Source: CAIWHR01 sp963813415 | GTDB lineage: Bacteria; Pseudomonadota; Gammaproteobacteria; Burkholderiales; Casimicrobiaceae | Direction: 5' to 3' | NCBI GenBank assembly: GCA_963813415.1 | Contig: CAWEYW010000008.1 | Coordinates: 62,001 to 126,000, forward strand | DNA length: 64,000 bases | The notes under the pieces: generated by a model | What the model was told of the DNA's origin: nothing | The model's input: the letters and a program-made list of their open reading frames with translations, nothing else | Database searches by the model: none | In this document: one piece after another, positions 16,022 through 25,033 of the stretch | How positions within the stretch are numbered: position 1 is the first letter of the stretch | Layout of the letters: each line of letters opens with the position of its first letter | Position numbers and translations under genes: made by a program

Positions 16022-16086
16022 CTCGAGTATTTACATAGCCAAAGCCGGGACTGCTGCTCGAGTTAATTTGCTCTGACCCCATTACG
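15998..16086. repeat. REP-like palindrome, 30-bp perfect arms
   Basis: Left arm 15998-16027 starts CGTAATGGGGTCAG and right arm 16057-16086 is its exact reverse complement; the loop is 29 nt. It shares the TAATGGGGTCAG core with 3443-3521, but the inner arm (AGCAAATTAACTCGAG) is different. It fills the gap between two convergent genes: the left arm supplies the end of the oxidoreductase gene and the right arm stops 1 bp short of the uppP stop codon. The RNA hairpin could serve as a two-way transcription or RNase barrier here. Confidence 0.88.
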
Positions 16087-16087
16087 G

Positions 16088-16918
16088 TCAATCCCACTGC
16101 ACGATGCCGCTCGCGGCCGTGCCGAGGATGACCAGTGCGAAGGCGAGGCGATACCACGCGAACGGCACGAAGTCGTGATGGCCCACGTACCGGATCAGCC
16201 AACGCACGCACGCAAAGGCCGAGACGAAGGCCGCCACGAACCCGACCGCGAACATCGACAGATCGGCCGAATGGAGCAAGTGCCGCTCCTTCACCAGCTC
16301 GTAGCCGGTGGCCGCGAACAGCGTCGGGATTGCCAGAAAGAACGAGAACTCCGTCGCCGCGGTCCGCGAGAGGCCCAGCAGCATGCCGCCGATGATCGTT
16401 GCGCCCGAGCGTGAGGTTCCCGGCACGAGGGCGAAGCACTGTGCCAGGCCGACCTTGAGGGCGTCGCTCCAGCGCATTTCATCCACGCTGTCGATGCGCG
16501 GCCTCCCGGCAGAAGTCTTCTGCCGGCGCTCCGCCCAGAGGATCACGAGGGCGCCGACCGCGAACGCCAGCGCGACCGGTACGGCCGAAAAGAGGTGCGC
16601 CTTGATGGCCTTCCCGAAGGCGAGTCCGAGGACGGCAGCGGGCAGGAATGCGACGACCAGGTTGATCGCGAAGCGCTGCGCGGCGGGGTCCGTCGCGAGA
16701 CCACCGATGACTCGTACGAGGCGCGCACGATATTCCCAACACACCGCGACGATGGCGCCGGCCTGGATCACGATTTCGAACACCTTGGCAGTTTCGCCCG
16801 TGTAGCCGAGGAGCGACCCGGCGACGATGAGGTGTCCGGTGCTCGACACCGGGAGGAACTCGGTCAGGCCCTCGACCACGCCCAGGACGAGGGCTTTCAC
16901 GAGCAATACGGCATCCAT
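16088..16918 (-). CDS. uppP: Undecaprenyl-diphosphatase
   Basis: This 276-residue membrane protein of the BacA/UppP family has the two hallmark segments EGLTEFLPVSSTGHLIV (near residue 16) and PGTSRSGATIIGGMLLGLSR (near 165), with about eight membrane spans. It removes a phosphate from undecaprenyl diphosphate so that the lipid carrier of peptidoglycan and other wall polymers can be reused, and it confers bacitracin tolerance. Length is normal. The gene stands alone, converging on the oxidoreductase gene with the palindrome between them. Confidence 0.97.
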   Translation of the reverse strand: MDAVLLVKALVLGVVEGLTEFLPVSSTGHLIVAGSLLGYTGETAKVFEIVIQAGAIVAVCWEYRARLVRVIGGLATDPAAQRFAINLVVAFLPAAVLGLAFGKAIKAHLFSAVPVALAFAVGALVILWAERRQKTSAGRPRIDSVDEMRWSDALKVGLAQCFALVPGTSRSGATIIGGMLLGLSRTAATEFSFFLAIPTLFAATGYELVKERHLLHSADLSMFAVGFVAAFVSAFACVRWLIRYVGHHDFVPFAWYRLAFALVILGTAASGIVQWD

Positions 16919-17123
16919 GCGGCGGCCTTCAGGAAAAGTGTGGGCGAGGTGCGGCGAGCGGCGTTGCGCCGCCGGCCGCGATTTTACGCGTTACCGCGAG
17001 CGCGGCTGCGCAGGATCTACGGCACAGCGTCCGCGTGCCCCTTGACGCCTTGGTGGGAGACGGCGCCCGCGCCTGTCGTGCCTGGCACAACGCCTCCGGG
17101 TCGAAGGCGAGCTTGCCCCCGGG

Positions 17124-18191
17124 TCAGGTCGCATTCGGAAAGACCCAGAGGTCGTCGGCGGGCAACTCGAGCCAGTAGCTCGCGGTGCCGGCGTGCGTGC
17201 GGCCGTAGCAGCGCAGGCGCAGCGCGCCCAGCTTGAACAGGTGCTCGCGCCGGTCGCCGAGGAACATGTCGGTGACGAGCTCCGTCGCGACGCGATTGTC
17301 CCCCGGGCCATCCACGATCACGGTGCGCTCGAGACGTATCACGGCCGTCGCGGCATCCCCCGCCTTGATCGCGCCGCGCGCGGCACCCCACGCGCTCCAG
17401 CCTTCGCCTTCGATGCGCGCGCGACCGTCGCGCACTTCGCGCACGGTTCCAGGCAGCTGGTTGTTGCTGCCCATAAACTCGGCCGTGAAGAGCGTCTGCG
17501 GCCGGTCGTACATTTCCTCGGGTGAGCCTTCCTGCTCGATGCGGCCGCTGTTCAGCAGCAGGATGCGATCCGACATCGCCATCGCTTCCGTCTGGTCGTG
17601 GGTGACGACGACGGCCGACAAGCCGAGGCGCACGATGAGCTCGCGCAGCCACGCCCGCGCTTCCTCGCGCAGTTTCGCGTCGAGGTTCGAGAGCGGCTCG
17701 TCCATCAGCACGACGGGCGGGTTGTAGACGAGGGCGCGCGCTATCGCCACGCGCTGCTGCTGTCCGCCCGAGAGCTGGTGCGGCAGGCGTTTCGCGAGGT
17801 CGCCGAGGCCCAGATTGTGCAGCGCTTGCGAGACGCGGGACTCGACGTCCGCTGCCGACGTGGAGCGCAGGCGCAAGCCATACGCAACGTTGTCGAACAC
17901 GGTGCGATGCGGCCATAGCGCGTACGACTGGAACACGAGGCCGAGATTGCGCTTCTCCACGGGCTGGTCGATGCCGCGCGCGCTGTCGAACAGCACGCTG
18001 TCGCCGATTGCGATACGACCGCGGGCAGGCTGCTCGAGACCGGCGATGGAGCGCAGCAGCGTGGTCTTGCCGCTCCCCGACGCGCCGAGCAGCGCCACGA
18101 CCTCGCCCGGCGCGAGACGCATCGACACACCCTTGAGGATGAGGTTGTCGCCATACTGCAGGTGCAGGTCCTCGACGACGAGCTCATTCAT
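17124..18191 (-). CDS. ABC transporter ATP-binding protein (ferric iron/spermidine type)
   Basis: This 355-residue ATPase has Walker A GASGSGKT (36-43), the signature LSGGQQQRVAIARAL, Walker B VVLMDEPLSNLD and the switch histidine in VVTHDQTEAMAMSD. A C-terminal TOBE-like domain follows (about residues 240-355). This layout is shared by FbpC/AfuC, PotA and UgpC. ATG 18191 (MNELVVEDLHLQYGD) is the natural start. It overlaps the permease gene by 8 bp. Together with the binding protein it forms a three-gene importer, most like the ferric-iron group. Confidence 0.92.
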   Translation of the reverse strand: MNELVVEDLHLQYGDNLILKGVSMRLAPGEVVALLGASGSGKTTLLRSIAGLEQPARGRIAIGDSVLFDSARGIDQPVEKRNLGLVFQSYALWPHRTVFDNVAYGLRLRSTSAADVESRVSQALHNLGLGDLAKRLPHQLSGGQQQRVAIARALVYNPPVVLMDEPLSNLDAKLREEARAWLRELIVRLGLSAVVVTHDQTEAMAMSDRILLLNSGRIEQEGSPEEMYDRPQTLFTAEFMGSNNQLPGTVREVRDGRARIEGEGWSAWGAARGAIKAGDAATAVIRLERTVIVDGPGDNRVATELVTDMFLGDRREHLFKLGALRLRCYGRTHAGTASYWLELPADDLWVFPNAT

Positions 18192-19863
18192 GCAGGCGCA
18201 CTCCGAAGCGCAGGGCGGCCGCGAGGCCAACCGCCACCAGCGCGATGTTGATCACCGACAGCGCGGCGACCTGATCGATGGCCCCCGCACCCCAGAGCGA
18301 GACCAGCATCGAGCCGATCACCTCCGTCCCCTGGCCGAGCAGGTACACGCCGGTCGAGTATTCCCGCTCGAAGATCATGAACACGAGCAGCCAGCTCGCG
18401 AGCAGCCCGAAACGGATCAGCGGGATCGTGACATCGCGCAGCACGCGTGCCGGAGCGGCGCCGGCCGTGCGCGCACTTTCCTCGAGCTCCGGGCCGATCT
18501 GCAGCAGCGCGCTGGAAATGAGGCGCAGGCCGTACGCGAGCCACACGACGGTGTACGCGAGCCATACGGAGAAGATCGAATTGCGCAGCTCCGCGAGACC
18601 CGGTACGAACAGGAAGATCCAGAGAAACGCGAGACCGGCGAGCAGCCCGGGGACGGCGCGCGGCACCAGCACGATGTAGTCGAGGAAGCGCGAGACGCCG
18701 TCGTTGCGGCGATGTCCGGCGAGCCCGATCGCGGTGTAGCAGGCCACGGCGAGTCCGCCACCGATGACCCCTATCAGCAGGGTATTCACGATGGCGCGCA
18801 CTTCGTCCGACTGATCGAACACCTGGCGGTAATTGGCCAGCGTCAGCACTTCCGACAGATTGATGCCCTCGCCCCACTGCTCGACCACGCTGCGCAGCAC
18901 GACGCCCGAGATCGGCACCACGATGGTGAAGATCAGCCAGACCGCGACGATGGCGAGCGCCACCCACTTCCAGCCGCCGAGGGGCAGCAGCTTCTGGCGC
19001 GTGGCCTTGCCCTTCACCGAGACGTACTTCGCCGCCGATTTGAGCAGCCAGCGCTGGAACAGCACCAGCGGGAACGTGATGGCGACGATGGCGACCGCAA
19101 CTGCCGCCATGAGGTGATAGGACGGCGTCCCGAGCTTGTTGGTGAGCTTGTACAGATAGGTTGCGAGCACCAGGTGGCCTTCGGGATCGCCCAGCACGAG
19201 CGGCAGCCCGAACAGCTCGAAGCCGAGGAAGAATACGAGCACCGCGGCGTAGGAAAGCGCCGGCATGGTCATCGGGAGGCTGACATCGAGCGCGACCCGC
19301 AGCGGGCTCGCACCGGCGACGCGCGCGGCCTCCTCGACATCCGAGCCGAGGCTCTTCAGTGCAGCGGACGAATAGAGATAAACGTGCGGTACGTGGGTCA
19401 GCCCGGCGATCACCGCGATGCTGGTAAGCGAATAGACGTTCCATGGCACGTCGCCGAGAAGCGCCTTCGCCCAGAGCGAGTAGAACCCGACGGGACCCAT
19501 GGCGACGACGTACCCGAACGCCAGCACCATGGGCGACACGAATACGGGGACGAGCACCATGACCTCGATCCAGCGCTGCGCGGGCAGGTCGGTGCGGGTG
19601 AGCAGGAACGCGAGCGCGGCGCCCAGCGGCAGCGCGATCGCGACCATGCCACCGGCGATGACCACCGAGTTCCACGCCGCGCTCCAGAAATCCGCATCGG
19701 CGAAGATGAACGCGTACGCGGCGAGGCTGACGTGCTTCGCCGGCGCGAAGAACGGCGCGTTGAGGAAGCTCTGCCAGAAGATGAGCCCGAGGGGCCCGAA
19801 AACGGCCAGCGCGGTGACGGCAACGACCGTCAACCGCGCTGGATGGAATCGCCGCGCAAGCAT
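18184..19863 (-). CDS. ABC transporter permease, fused double-domain (FbpB/AfuB type)
   Basis: This 559-residue protein has about twelve membrane spans and two copies of the binding-protein-dependent permease domain. Each copy has its EAA-like cytoplasmic loop: EEAARVAGASPLRVALDVSLP in the first half (shown in part) and EESARTAGAAPARVLRDVTIP in the second. The fused two-domain form is typical of ferric-iron (SfuB/FbpB) importers. It lies between the ATPase gene, which it overlaps, and the binding-protein gene 44 bp upstream. Confidence 0.92.
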   Translation of the reverse strand: MLARRFHPARLTVVAVTALAVFGPLGLIFWQSFLNAPFFAPAKHVSLAAYAFIFADADFWSAAWNSVVIAGGMVAIALPLGAALAFLLTRTDLPAQRWIEVMVLVPVFVSPMVLAFGYVVAMGPVGFYSLWAKALLGDVPWNVYSLTSIAVIAGLTHVPHVYLYSSAALKSLGSDVEEAARVAGASPLRVALDVSLPMTMPALSYAAVLVFFLGFELFGLPLVLGDPEGHLVLATYLYKLTNKLGTPSYHLMAAVAVAIVAITFPLVLFQRWLLKSAAKYVSVKGKATRQKLLPLGGWKWVALAIVAVWLIFTIVVPISGVVLRSVVEQWGEGINLSEVLTLANYRQVFDQSDEVRAIVNTLLIGVIGGGLAVACYTAIGLAGHRRNDGVSRFLDYIVLVPRAVPGLLAGLAFLWIFLFVPGLAELRNSIFSVWLAYTVVWLAYGLRLISSALLQIGPELEESARTAGAAPARVLRDVTIPLIRFGLLASWLLVFMIFEREYSTGVYLLGQGTEVIGSMLVSLWGAGAIDQVAALSVINIALVAVGLAAALRFGVRLHE

Positions 19864-19907
19864 CGCTTGAGCGGGTGCCCGCAGCGTTCTGCCGCCCGCT
19901 CAGCCGG

Positions 19908-20993
19908 TCACTTGCGGCCGAGCGATGTCTGCCACTGCTTCATGAATTCGAGGCGCTTCGTCTGGTCGAGGCCGGCGAGGAGATCGGCGCTCACAGGGAT
20001 CGGCTTGATCGCGTTGCCGTATTCCTTCATCAGCCCGGTGCCGGAGTCCTTGCCGGTGATGTCGGTGCGCACCGAATAGAGGTCGGCCTGCTCGGCCATG
20101 ATCGTCTGGCCACGCTTCGACAGCAGGTAGTCGACGAACAGCTTGCCGGCATTGGGATGGCGCGCGCTCTTGCCGACGAACACCAGTCGCGACAGGACCA
20201 GGTTGTAATCGGTGGTGATCTGGACGCCGATCGACGGGTCCTTCTTCGCCCGGGTGATCGCGTACGAGCCGAGGATGTTGTAACCGATCAGGTTCTCGCC
20301 CGACGCGATGCGTTCCAACATCGTGCCGGTCGAGCTTTGCAGGTTGACCCCGCGCGCGCCCATCGCCTTCACCAGATCCCAGAATTGCGGGTCGAGCTTC
20401 GCGTCCTGGTTCACCAGCATGAAGCCCACGCCGGACTTTTCCGCGTCATACGTGGTGACCTTCTTGTTGTACTTGTCGGCCTTGGTGTTGAGGAGCTTGG
20501 TGAAATCGGCGTGCGTCTTGGGGACGTCCTCCGCCGGGACGAGGCGCTTGTTGTAGACGATTGCGATCGGCTCGAACGTCGTTGCGTAGACGGTGTCCTT
20601 GTACTTGGCCCAGTCCGGCAGCGCACCCGCCTCCGGCGAGCGGTAGGGCAGCGCGAGCCCGTCGGCGGCGAGCTTGATCTGGAGATCCATGGACGAGCTC
20701 CAGACCGCGTCCGCGGACGCGGCATTGGCCGCGCTCTCGCTGATGAAGCGGTTGTAGACCTCGGTCGAGTTCATGTCGCCGTACTCGACCTTCACGCCCG
20801 GGTACTCCGCCTCGAAGTCCTTGATGAGCGGCGTGACCAGTTTGGCATCCGTCGTCGAATAAACGACGACCTTGCCTTCCTTTTTCGCGCCGTCGACGAT
20901 CGACCTGTAGTCGGCGGGATAGCCGGCCGGCACCTGTGCGTGGGCGACGCTGGCCAATGCCGCGATCGACAGCAGCCACGTGAGAGAACGCAT
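19908..20993 (-). CDS. ABC transporter substrate-binding protein (ferric iron-like)
   Basis: This 361-residue periplasmic protein has a clear signal peptide (MRSLTWLLSIAALASVAHA) followed by GAKKEGKVVVYSTTDAKLV, the classic opening of the AfuA/FbpA/FutA group. Tyrosine-rich segments in the second half (LIGYNILGSYAITRA) are where iron-binding tyrosines occur in relatives, but I cannot assign ligands by eye. Other members of this fold carry phosphonates, thiamine or sugars, so iron is likely but not proven. It is the first gene of the leftward importer operon. Confidence 0.88.
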   Translation of the reverse strand: MRSLTWLLSIAALASVAHAQVPAGYPADYRSIVDGAKKEGKVVVYSTTDAKLVTPLIKDFEAEYPGVKVEYGDMNSTEVYNRFISESAANAASADAVWSSSMDLQIKLAADGLALPYRSPEAGALPDWAKYKDTVYATTFEPIAIVYNKRLVPAEDVPKTHADFTKLLNTKADKYNKKVTTYDAEKSGVGFMLVNQDAKLDPQFWDLVKAMGARGVNLQSSTGTMLERIASGENLIGYNILGSYAITRAKKDPSIGVQITTDYNLVLSRLVFVGKSARHPNAGKLFVDYLLSKRGQTIMAEQADLYSVRTDITGKDSGTGLMKEYGNAIKPIPVSADLLAGLDQTKRLEFMKQWQTSLGRK

Positions 20994-21074
20994 GGAATTC
21001 CTCCTGAGAATGGGGCCGCCCGAAACCCCGGCAGCGCAGCGGCGCAGTTTACCGCAGCCCGGGCGGCGCGTTGT

Positions 21075-21737
21075 TCAGGCCGGAGGCAGGCCCAGTTCCG
21101 CGCAAAGCTTGTGCACCACCGAGCGCAGGGCCGCGACTTCGGTCTGGAGGTCGCGCATGTTGCTTTTCAGCGCGGCGAGCTCGCTGACACTGACGGCGTC
21201 GTCGGGCCCCGGGGCCGAAGCCACGGTCGTCCCGGGCGCCGGCGGCCCGGACAGGAGGTGCATCCATCGTGTTTCGCGGGTGCCGGGCTGGCGCGGCAGC
21301 TCCATCACGAGGGCCCCGGCGGAACGCCCCGCCAGCTCGTGCAGGAAGCCTTCGACCGCGGAGACATCGGCGAACCGGTGCAGCCGGTCGGCGTTGATCC
21401 GCAGCTCGGCGATCGTCTGCGGCCCCCGCAGCATGAGGACCGCCAGGAGCGCCACGGCCTGCGAAGGGATGGCGAGGACCCGCTCGGTATTGTGGGCGTA
21501 GCGCATGACCCGGCCGCCGGATGATTCGATCGCCAGGGAGAGATCCTTGAGGCGATCGAGCGTGGCCTGCACCTCGCCTTCGGTCGCGGACACGACGGGG
21601 TCCCGGCTGGTTTTCTGGTTGCATCCGCTGACGATCGCATTGAGGGTCATCGGATAGGCATCGGGCACGGTGTGCTGCTTCTCGACGAGCACGCCGAGGA
21701 CGCGGGTTTCGAGCAGGGACAGGACGGGTAGCGTCAT
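21075..21737 (-). CDS. yceH: YceH family protein (DUF480)
   Basis: This 220-residue protein begins LSLLETRVLGVLVEKQHTVPD and continues YPMTLNAIVSGCNQKTSRDPV, the near-invariant opening of YceH. Two winged-helix repeats follow, with a C-terminal coiled segment (ALKSNMRDLQTEVAALRSVV). Function is not established; the fold suggests nucleic-acid or protein binding. The length is normal. It is a single gene between the ABC importer and a small arginine-rich ORF. Confidence 0.93.
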   Translation of the reverse strand: MTLPVLSLLETRVLGVLVEKQHTVPDAYPMTLNAIVSGCNQKTSRDPVVSATEGEVQATLDRLKDLSLAIESSGGRVMRYAHNTERVLAIPSQAVALLAVLMLRGPQTIAELRINADRLHRFADVSAVEGFLHELAGRSAGALVMELPRQPGTRETRWMHLLSGPPAPGTTVASAPGPDDAVSVSELAALKSNMRDLQTEVAALRSVVHKLCAELGLPPA

Positions 21738-21974
21738 GGGCAGACAGGCGAGCGGCCGGCAATGCGTACGCGTGCCGGCAGGAAGGGATGGCCCTCCAGT
21801 CTAGCCGAGCATGCCGCGGGCAACCGGAGGATGCTATCGGACCAGCGGCACCACGGGGTGGAACGTCTGCAGGATATTGCGGGTTCGCGAGCCCTGGACG
21901 GGGCATCCGCGAGCGCAGGGGAAGCTGCTTTCTGCCGTGGCGTGCGGGCAGCCGCAGCGGGATCGGATTCAGGG

Positions 21975-22127
21975 TCAGTGCAGGGCGAGCTGCCGCTCGC
22001 GCTCACGCCGGCTGGCGCCGAGGTCGATCTCGTGGCGCACGCGCTGCCAGCGGCGGCGGCGATTGCGGAGATAGGCCAGCTGACACTCGGTCCTTCTTTC
22101 CACGGCGATCGCGGGACGTGTACGCAT
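21975..22127 (-). CDS. Candidate 50-residue arginine-rich protein
   Basis: A short frame starts at ATG 22127, eight bases after a GGAG ribosome site, and encodes MRTRPAIAVERR followed by a helix-like CQLAYLRNRRRRWQRV and a tail ending ERERQLALH. About a quarter of the residues are Arg, spaced as in a nucleic-acid-binding helix. I do not recognise a family. It lies in an otherwise empty 643-bp stretch (21738-22380), in which nothing else was found. GC-rich DNA makes Arg-rich chance frames common, so this remains a candidate. Confidence 0.4.
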   Translation of the reverse strand: MRTRPAIAVERRTECQLAYLRNRRRRWQRVRHEIDLGASRRERERQLALH

Positions 22128-22380
22128 GGCTGCTTCTCCATTTACCGTTGCCTGGCCGGCGTCGCTCGCACGGCATGTCAGCATTCTCGGCGGGGATTGG
22201 CCGCGCCACTTTGCCGCAGATCAACGCCATCGGCGCCGCGCGGACGCGGACGTTGATCCGCATCAGCTACCCTCGCGAAGACGGGCGTCGCGGGGCAGTT
22301 TCCAGGCGGTTGTCGACGGCAGGAGGCCGGCTGCCGCGGCGCCGTGCCATCATTGCGGTTTCCCCGCCCGCGAAAGCGCC

Positions 22381-23451
22381 ATGCCTCATCGTCCCGAAGT
22401 GATCAACATGGCCGTGTTCTGCGATTTCGAGAACATCGCCCTCGGCGTGCGCGACGCCGAGTACGAGAAATTCGACATCCGGAAGGTGCTCGAGCGGCTG
22501 CTGCTCAAGGGCAGCATCGTCGTGAAGAAGGCCTATTGCGACTGGGAGCGCTACAAGGCGTTCAAGGCCGCGATGCACGAGGCGGCGTTCGAGCTGATCG
22601 AGATCCCGCACGTGCGCCAGTCGGGCAAGAACTCGGCCGACATCCGGCTCGTCGTGGATGCGCTGGATCTCTGCTATACCAAGTCGCACGTGGACACGTT
22701 CGTGATCATCAGTGGCGACTCCGACTTCTCGCCGCTGGTGTCGAAGCTTCGCGAGAACGACAAGGGCGTGATCGGCGTGGGGGTGAAGAACTCCACGTCC
22801 GATCTGCTGATCGCCAATTGCGACGAGTTCATCTTCTACGACGACCTCGTGCGCGAGCAGAAGCGCCGGGCTCCCGCGGGCAGGAAGACTGCCGTGAAGG
22901 CCGCCGGAAAGTCGGCCGGCAAGAGCGCGGTGGGACCGGCCGCCAAGGCTGCGGGACGCAAGGCCGCGGAGGAGGTCGCGCCGGCGGCGGAACCCGCTGC
23001 GGCGGAGCAGGCCGAAGCGCCCGCGGCGCGCAAGGGCGCGCGTCCGCGGCGGCGTGCCGTGAAGTCGGCCGCCACGAGGGCTGCGGAGGCGGTGGAGGCG
23101 ACCGAGGCGGCCGACACGACGTCGATCGAGGAAGCATGGCCGGAGGCCACGCCGGCGCCTGCCGAAGCGCGGGGCGAGAGCACCGACGAGGAACGCCGGC
23201 AGCGCGCGCTCGATCTCGTGGTCGAAACCCTCGAGGCCCTCCTTGCCGAGCGCGGCGACAACGACGTGATCTGGGGCTCGATGGTCAAGCAGACCCTCAA
23301 GCGCCGCCAGCCGGGCTTCAACGAGTCGTATTACGGCTACCGCTCGTTCAACGCGCTCCTCGAGGACGCCCAGGCGCGCGGGCTCATCGCCCTCACCCGG
23401 GACGACAAGTCGGGCGGATTCAAGCTGCGCCTCGCCGAGCGCGTCGAGTAG
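22381..23451 (+). CDS. NYN domain protein with C-terminal OST-HTH/LOTUS domain
   Basis: This 356-residue protein starts at MPHRPEVINMAVFCDFENIA. An N-terminal NYN (PIN-like) nuclease domain covers about residues 10-160. It keeps acidic residues in FCDFENIA, in the KNSADIRLVVDALDL segment and in VIISGDSDFSPLV. A 100-residue Ala/Lys/Glu-rich linker leads to an OST-HTH/LOTUS domain (about 275-350: GDNDVIWGSMVKQTLKRRQP). This is the LabA/DUF88 group, thought to act on RNA, with the LOTUS part binding RNA. Targets are unknown. ATG 22381 is preferred because the frame upstream is non-homologous. It precedes the AmmeMemoRadiSam genes on the same strand by 114 bp. Confidence 0.93.
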   Translation: MPHRPEVINMAVFCDFENIALGVRDAEYEKFDIRKVLERLLLKGSIVVKKAYCDWERYKAFKAAMHEAAFELIEIPHVRQSGKNSADIRLVVDALDLCYTKSHVDTFVIISGDSDFSPLVSKLRENDKGVIGVGVKNSTSDLLIANCDEFIFYDDLVREQKRRAPAGRKTAVKAAGKSAGKSAVGPAAKAAGRKAAEEVAPAAEPAAAEQAEAPAARKGARPRRRAVKSAATRAAEAVEATEAADTTSIEEAWPEATPAPAEARGESTDEERRQRALDLVVETLEALLAERGDNDVIWGSMVKQTLKRRQPGFNESYYGYRSFNALLEDAQARGLIALTRDDKSGGFKLRLAERVE

Positions 23452-23565
23452 CGTTTCGACGGCCGGGTCGGCAGATTCGCCGGCACTTCGCGGCGGCCGG
23501 CGAGCCGCGCGAAGAACCTGTGTCGCAGGGCTTGGATGCCCTGCCGGTGCCCTCATCTTTGGGCC

Positions 23566-24417
23566 ATGCAGAACCATTCCTACCCGTCGACTCTGGTCCG
23601 CCCTGCGGCCGTCGCCGGCATGTTCTATCCCGGCTCGGCGACCGCGCTCACGGCGGAGATTCGCGCCTGCCTGGCGGATGCGGCGGACGGCGACGCTGCC
23701 CGGCCACGCGTCGGACGCGGCGCGGCCTGGCCCAAGGCCATGATCGTGCCGCATGCGGGCTACGTCTATTCCGGTCCGATCGCGGCGAGCGCGTACGCGC
23801 GCCTGCAGGCCGGGCGCGATGTCATACGGCGCGTCGTGCTCTTCGGCCCGGCGCATCGGGTGGCCGTGCGCGGCGTGGCACTGCCCGAGGCGCATTGCTT
23901 CGCCACGCCGCTCGGCGAGGTGCCGGTCGACGCGGCCGCCGTGGCTGCCCTGGCGGAACTGCCGTTCATCGTCGCGAGCGACGCCGTGCACGCGCAGGAA
24001 CACTCGCTCGAGGTGCAGTTGCCGTTCCTGCAAACGGTGCTGGATGACTTCTCGGTGGTGCCGTTGGCCGTCGGGCACGCCACGGACCGCCAGGTGGAGG
24101 AGGTGATGGAGCGCCTCTGGGGCGGCCCCGAGACGCTGATCCTCGTGAGCTCCGACCTGTCGCATTACCACCCCTACCGCACCGCCCAGTCCATCGACCG
24201 GGCGACGACCGCCGCGGTGCTCGCACTGATGCCGTCCCTCGATCACGAGCAGGCGTGCGGCGCGACTCCGATCAACGCCCTGCTGCGGTGTGCCGCGGCC
24301 CGCGGTCTCGCGCCGTCGCTGCTCGATCTGCGCAACTCCGGGGACACCGCCGGTGACCGTTCGCGCGTGGTCGGGTATGCATCGTTTGCCTTCGAGCCGG
24401 GCCCGACCCATGGATGA
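23566..24417 (+). CDS. amrB: AmmeMemoRadiSam system protein B (MEMO1 family)
   Basis: This 283-residue protein belongs to the MEMO1 family. The metal-site pieces are all present: VPHAGYVYSG, LFGPAHRVAV, SSDLSHYHPY and EQACGATPI, giving three His, an Asp and a Cys. Archaeal and bacterial members occur almost always beside an AMMECR1 protein and a radical SAM enzyme, as here. The biochemical role of the set is not settled. It overlaps the AMMECR1 gene by 8 bp. ATG 23566 gives MQNHSYPSTLVRPAAVAG, the usual family opening. Confidence 0.95.
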   Translation: MQNHSYPSTLVRPAAVAGMFYPGSATALTAEIRACLADAADGDAARPRVGRGAAWPKAMIVPHAGYVYSGPIAASAYARLQAGRDVIRRVVLFGPAHRVAVRGVALPEAHCFATPLGEVPVDAAAVAALAELPFIVASDAVHAQEHSLEVQLPFLQTVLDDFSVVPLAVGHATDRQVEEVMERLWGGPETLILVSSDLSHYHPYRTAQSIDRATTAAVLALMPSLDHEQACGATPINALLRCAAARGLAPSLLDLRNSGDTAGDRSRVVGYASFAFEPGPTHG

Positions 24418-25033
24418 TCGCGAGCTTGGTCGCACGCTGCTGCGCATCGCGCGCGACAGCATTGGTGAGCGGTTCGGCGCGGACTGCGCGGGCGAGCTCG
24501 CGCATCGGCGGCTGGACGAGCCGGGCGCGACGTTCGTCACCCTGCGGCGCGAGGATGCGCTGCGGGGCTGCATCGGCTCGCTCGAGCCGGTGCGGGCGTT
24601 GCGTGCCGACGTCGCGCACAACGCGGCAAACGCCGCGTTCGCCGATCCGCGATTCATGCCGCTGCGCCGGCACGAGCTGCCGCACATCGGCATCGAGGTC
24701 TCGTTGCTGAGTGCAACCGAGCCGATGCTGTTCGGGTCCGAAGAAGACCTGCTCGCGCAACTCGTTCCGGGGCGGGACGGCCTCGTGCTGCAGTACGGCC
24801 GCCGTCGCGGCACGTTCCTGCCGCAGGTGTGGGAAGTGCTGGCGGACCCGCGCGAATTCCTGGCGGAGCTCAAGGGCAAGGCCGGCCTGCCGACCGATTT
24901 CTGGAGTGCGCAGATCGAGGTGGCCCGCTATTCCGTCACCAAGTGGACCGAGGGCGAATTCGCCGGCTCCGACGAGAACGACGACGCATCGTTGCCGGCG
25001 GCGTCGCCGCGCCGATCGATCAACCTAACCTGA
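24410..25033 (+). CDS. amrA: AmmeMemoRadiSam system protein A (AMMECR1 domain)
   Basis: This 207-residue AMMECR1-domain protein has the invariant motif LRGCIGSLEP and the following HNAANAAFADPRFMPL and FLPQVWE segments. AMMECR1 domains are found from archaea to humans without a firmly assigned reaction. The gene overlaps amrB by 8 bp. Its stop codon TGA (25031-25033) lies inside a single copy of the TAATGGGGTCAG repeat arm, read in the opposite sense, so the last residues (SINLT) may have been altered by an insertion. Confidence 0.94.
   Translation: MDDRELGRTLLRIARDSIGERFGADCAGELAHRRLDEPGATFVTLRREDALRGCIGSLEPVRALRADVAHNAANAAFADPRFMPLRRHELPHIGIEVSLLSATEPMLFGSEEDLLAQLVPGRDGLVLQYGRRRGTFLPQVWEVLADPREFLAELKGKAGLPTDFWSAQIEVARYSVTKWTEGEFAGSDENDDASLPAASPRRSINLT

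Noticed and set aside
17815..20079. A 754-codon plus-strand frame across the ABC importer genes
   Set aside because: It mirrors the permease and ATPase genes and has no recognisable domain.
22860..23150. Low-complexity, Ala/Lys-coding stretch that might be inserted DNA
   Set aside because: It is in frame and joins the NYN and LOTUS domains, as expected of a flexible linker.
22267..24879. An 870-codon open frame on the minus strand across the NYN and amrB genes
   Set aside because: It is antisense to two well-supported genes and has the low-complexity Arg/Ala/Gly composition of a shadow.
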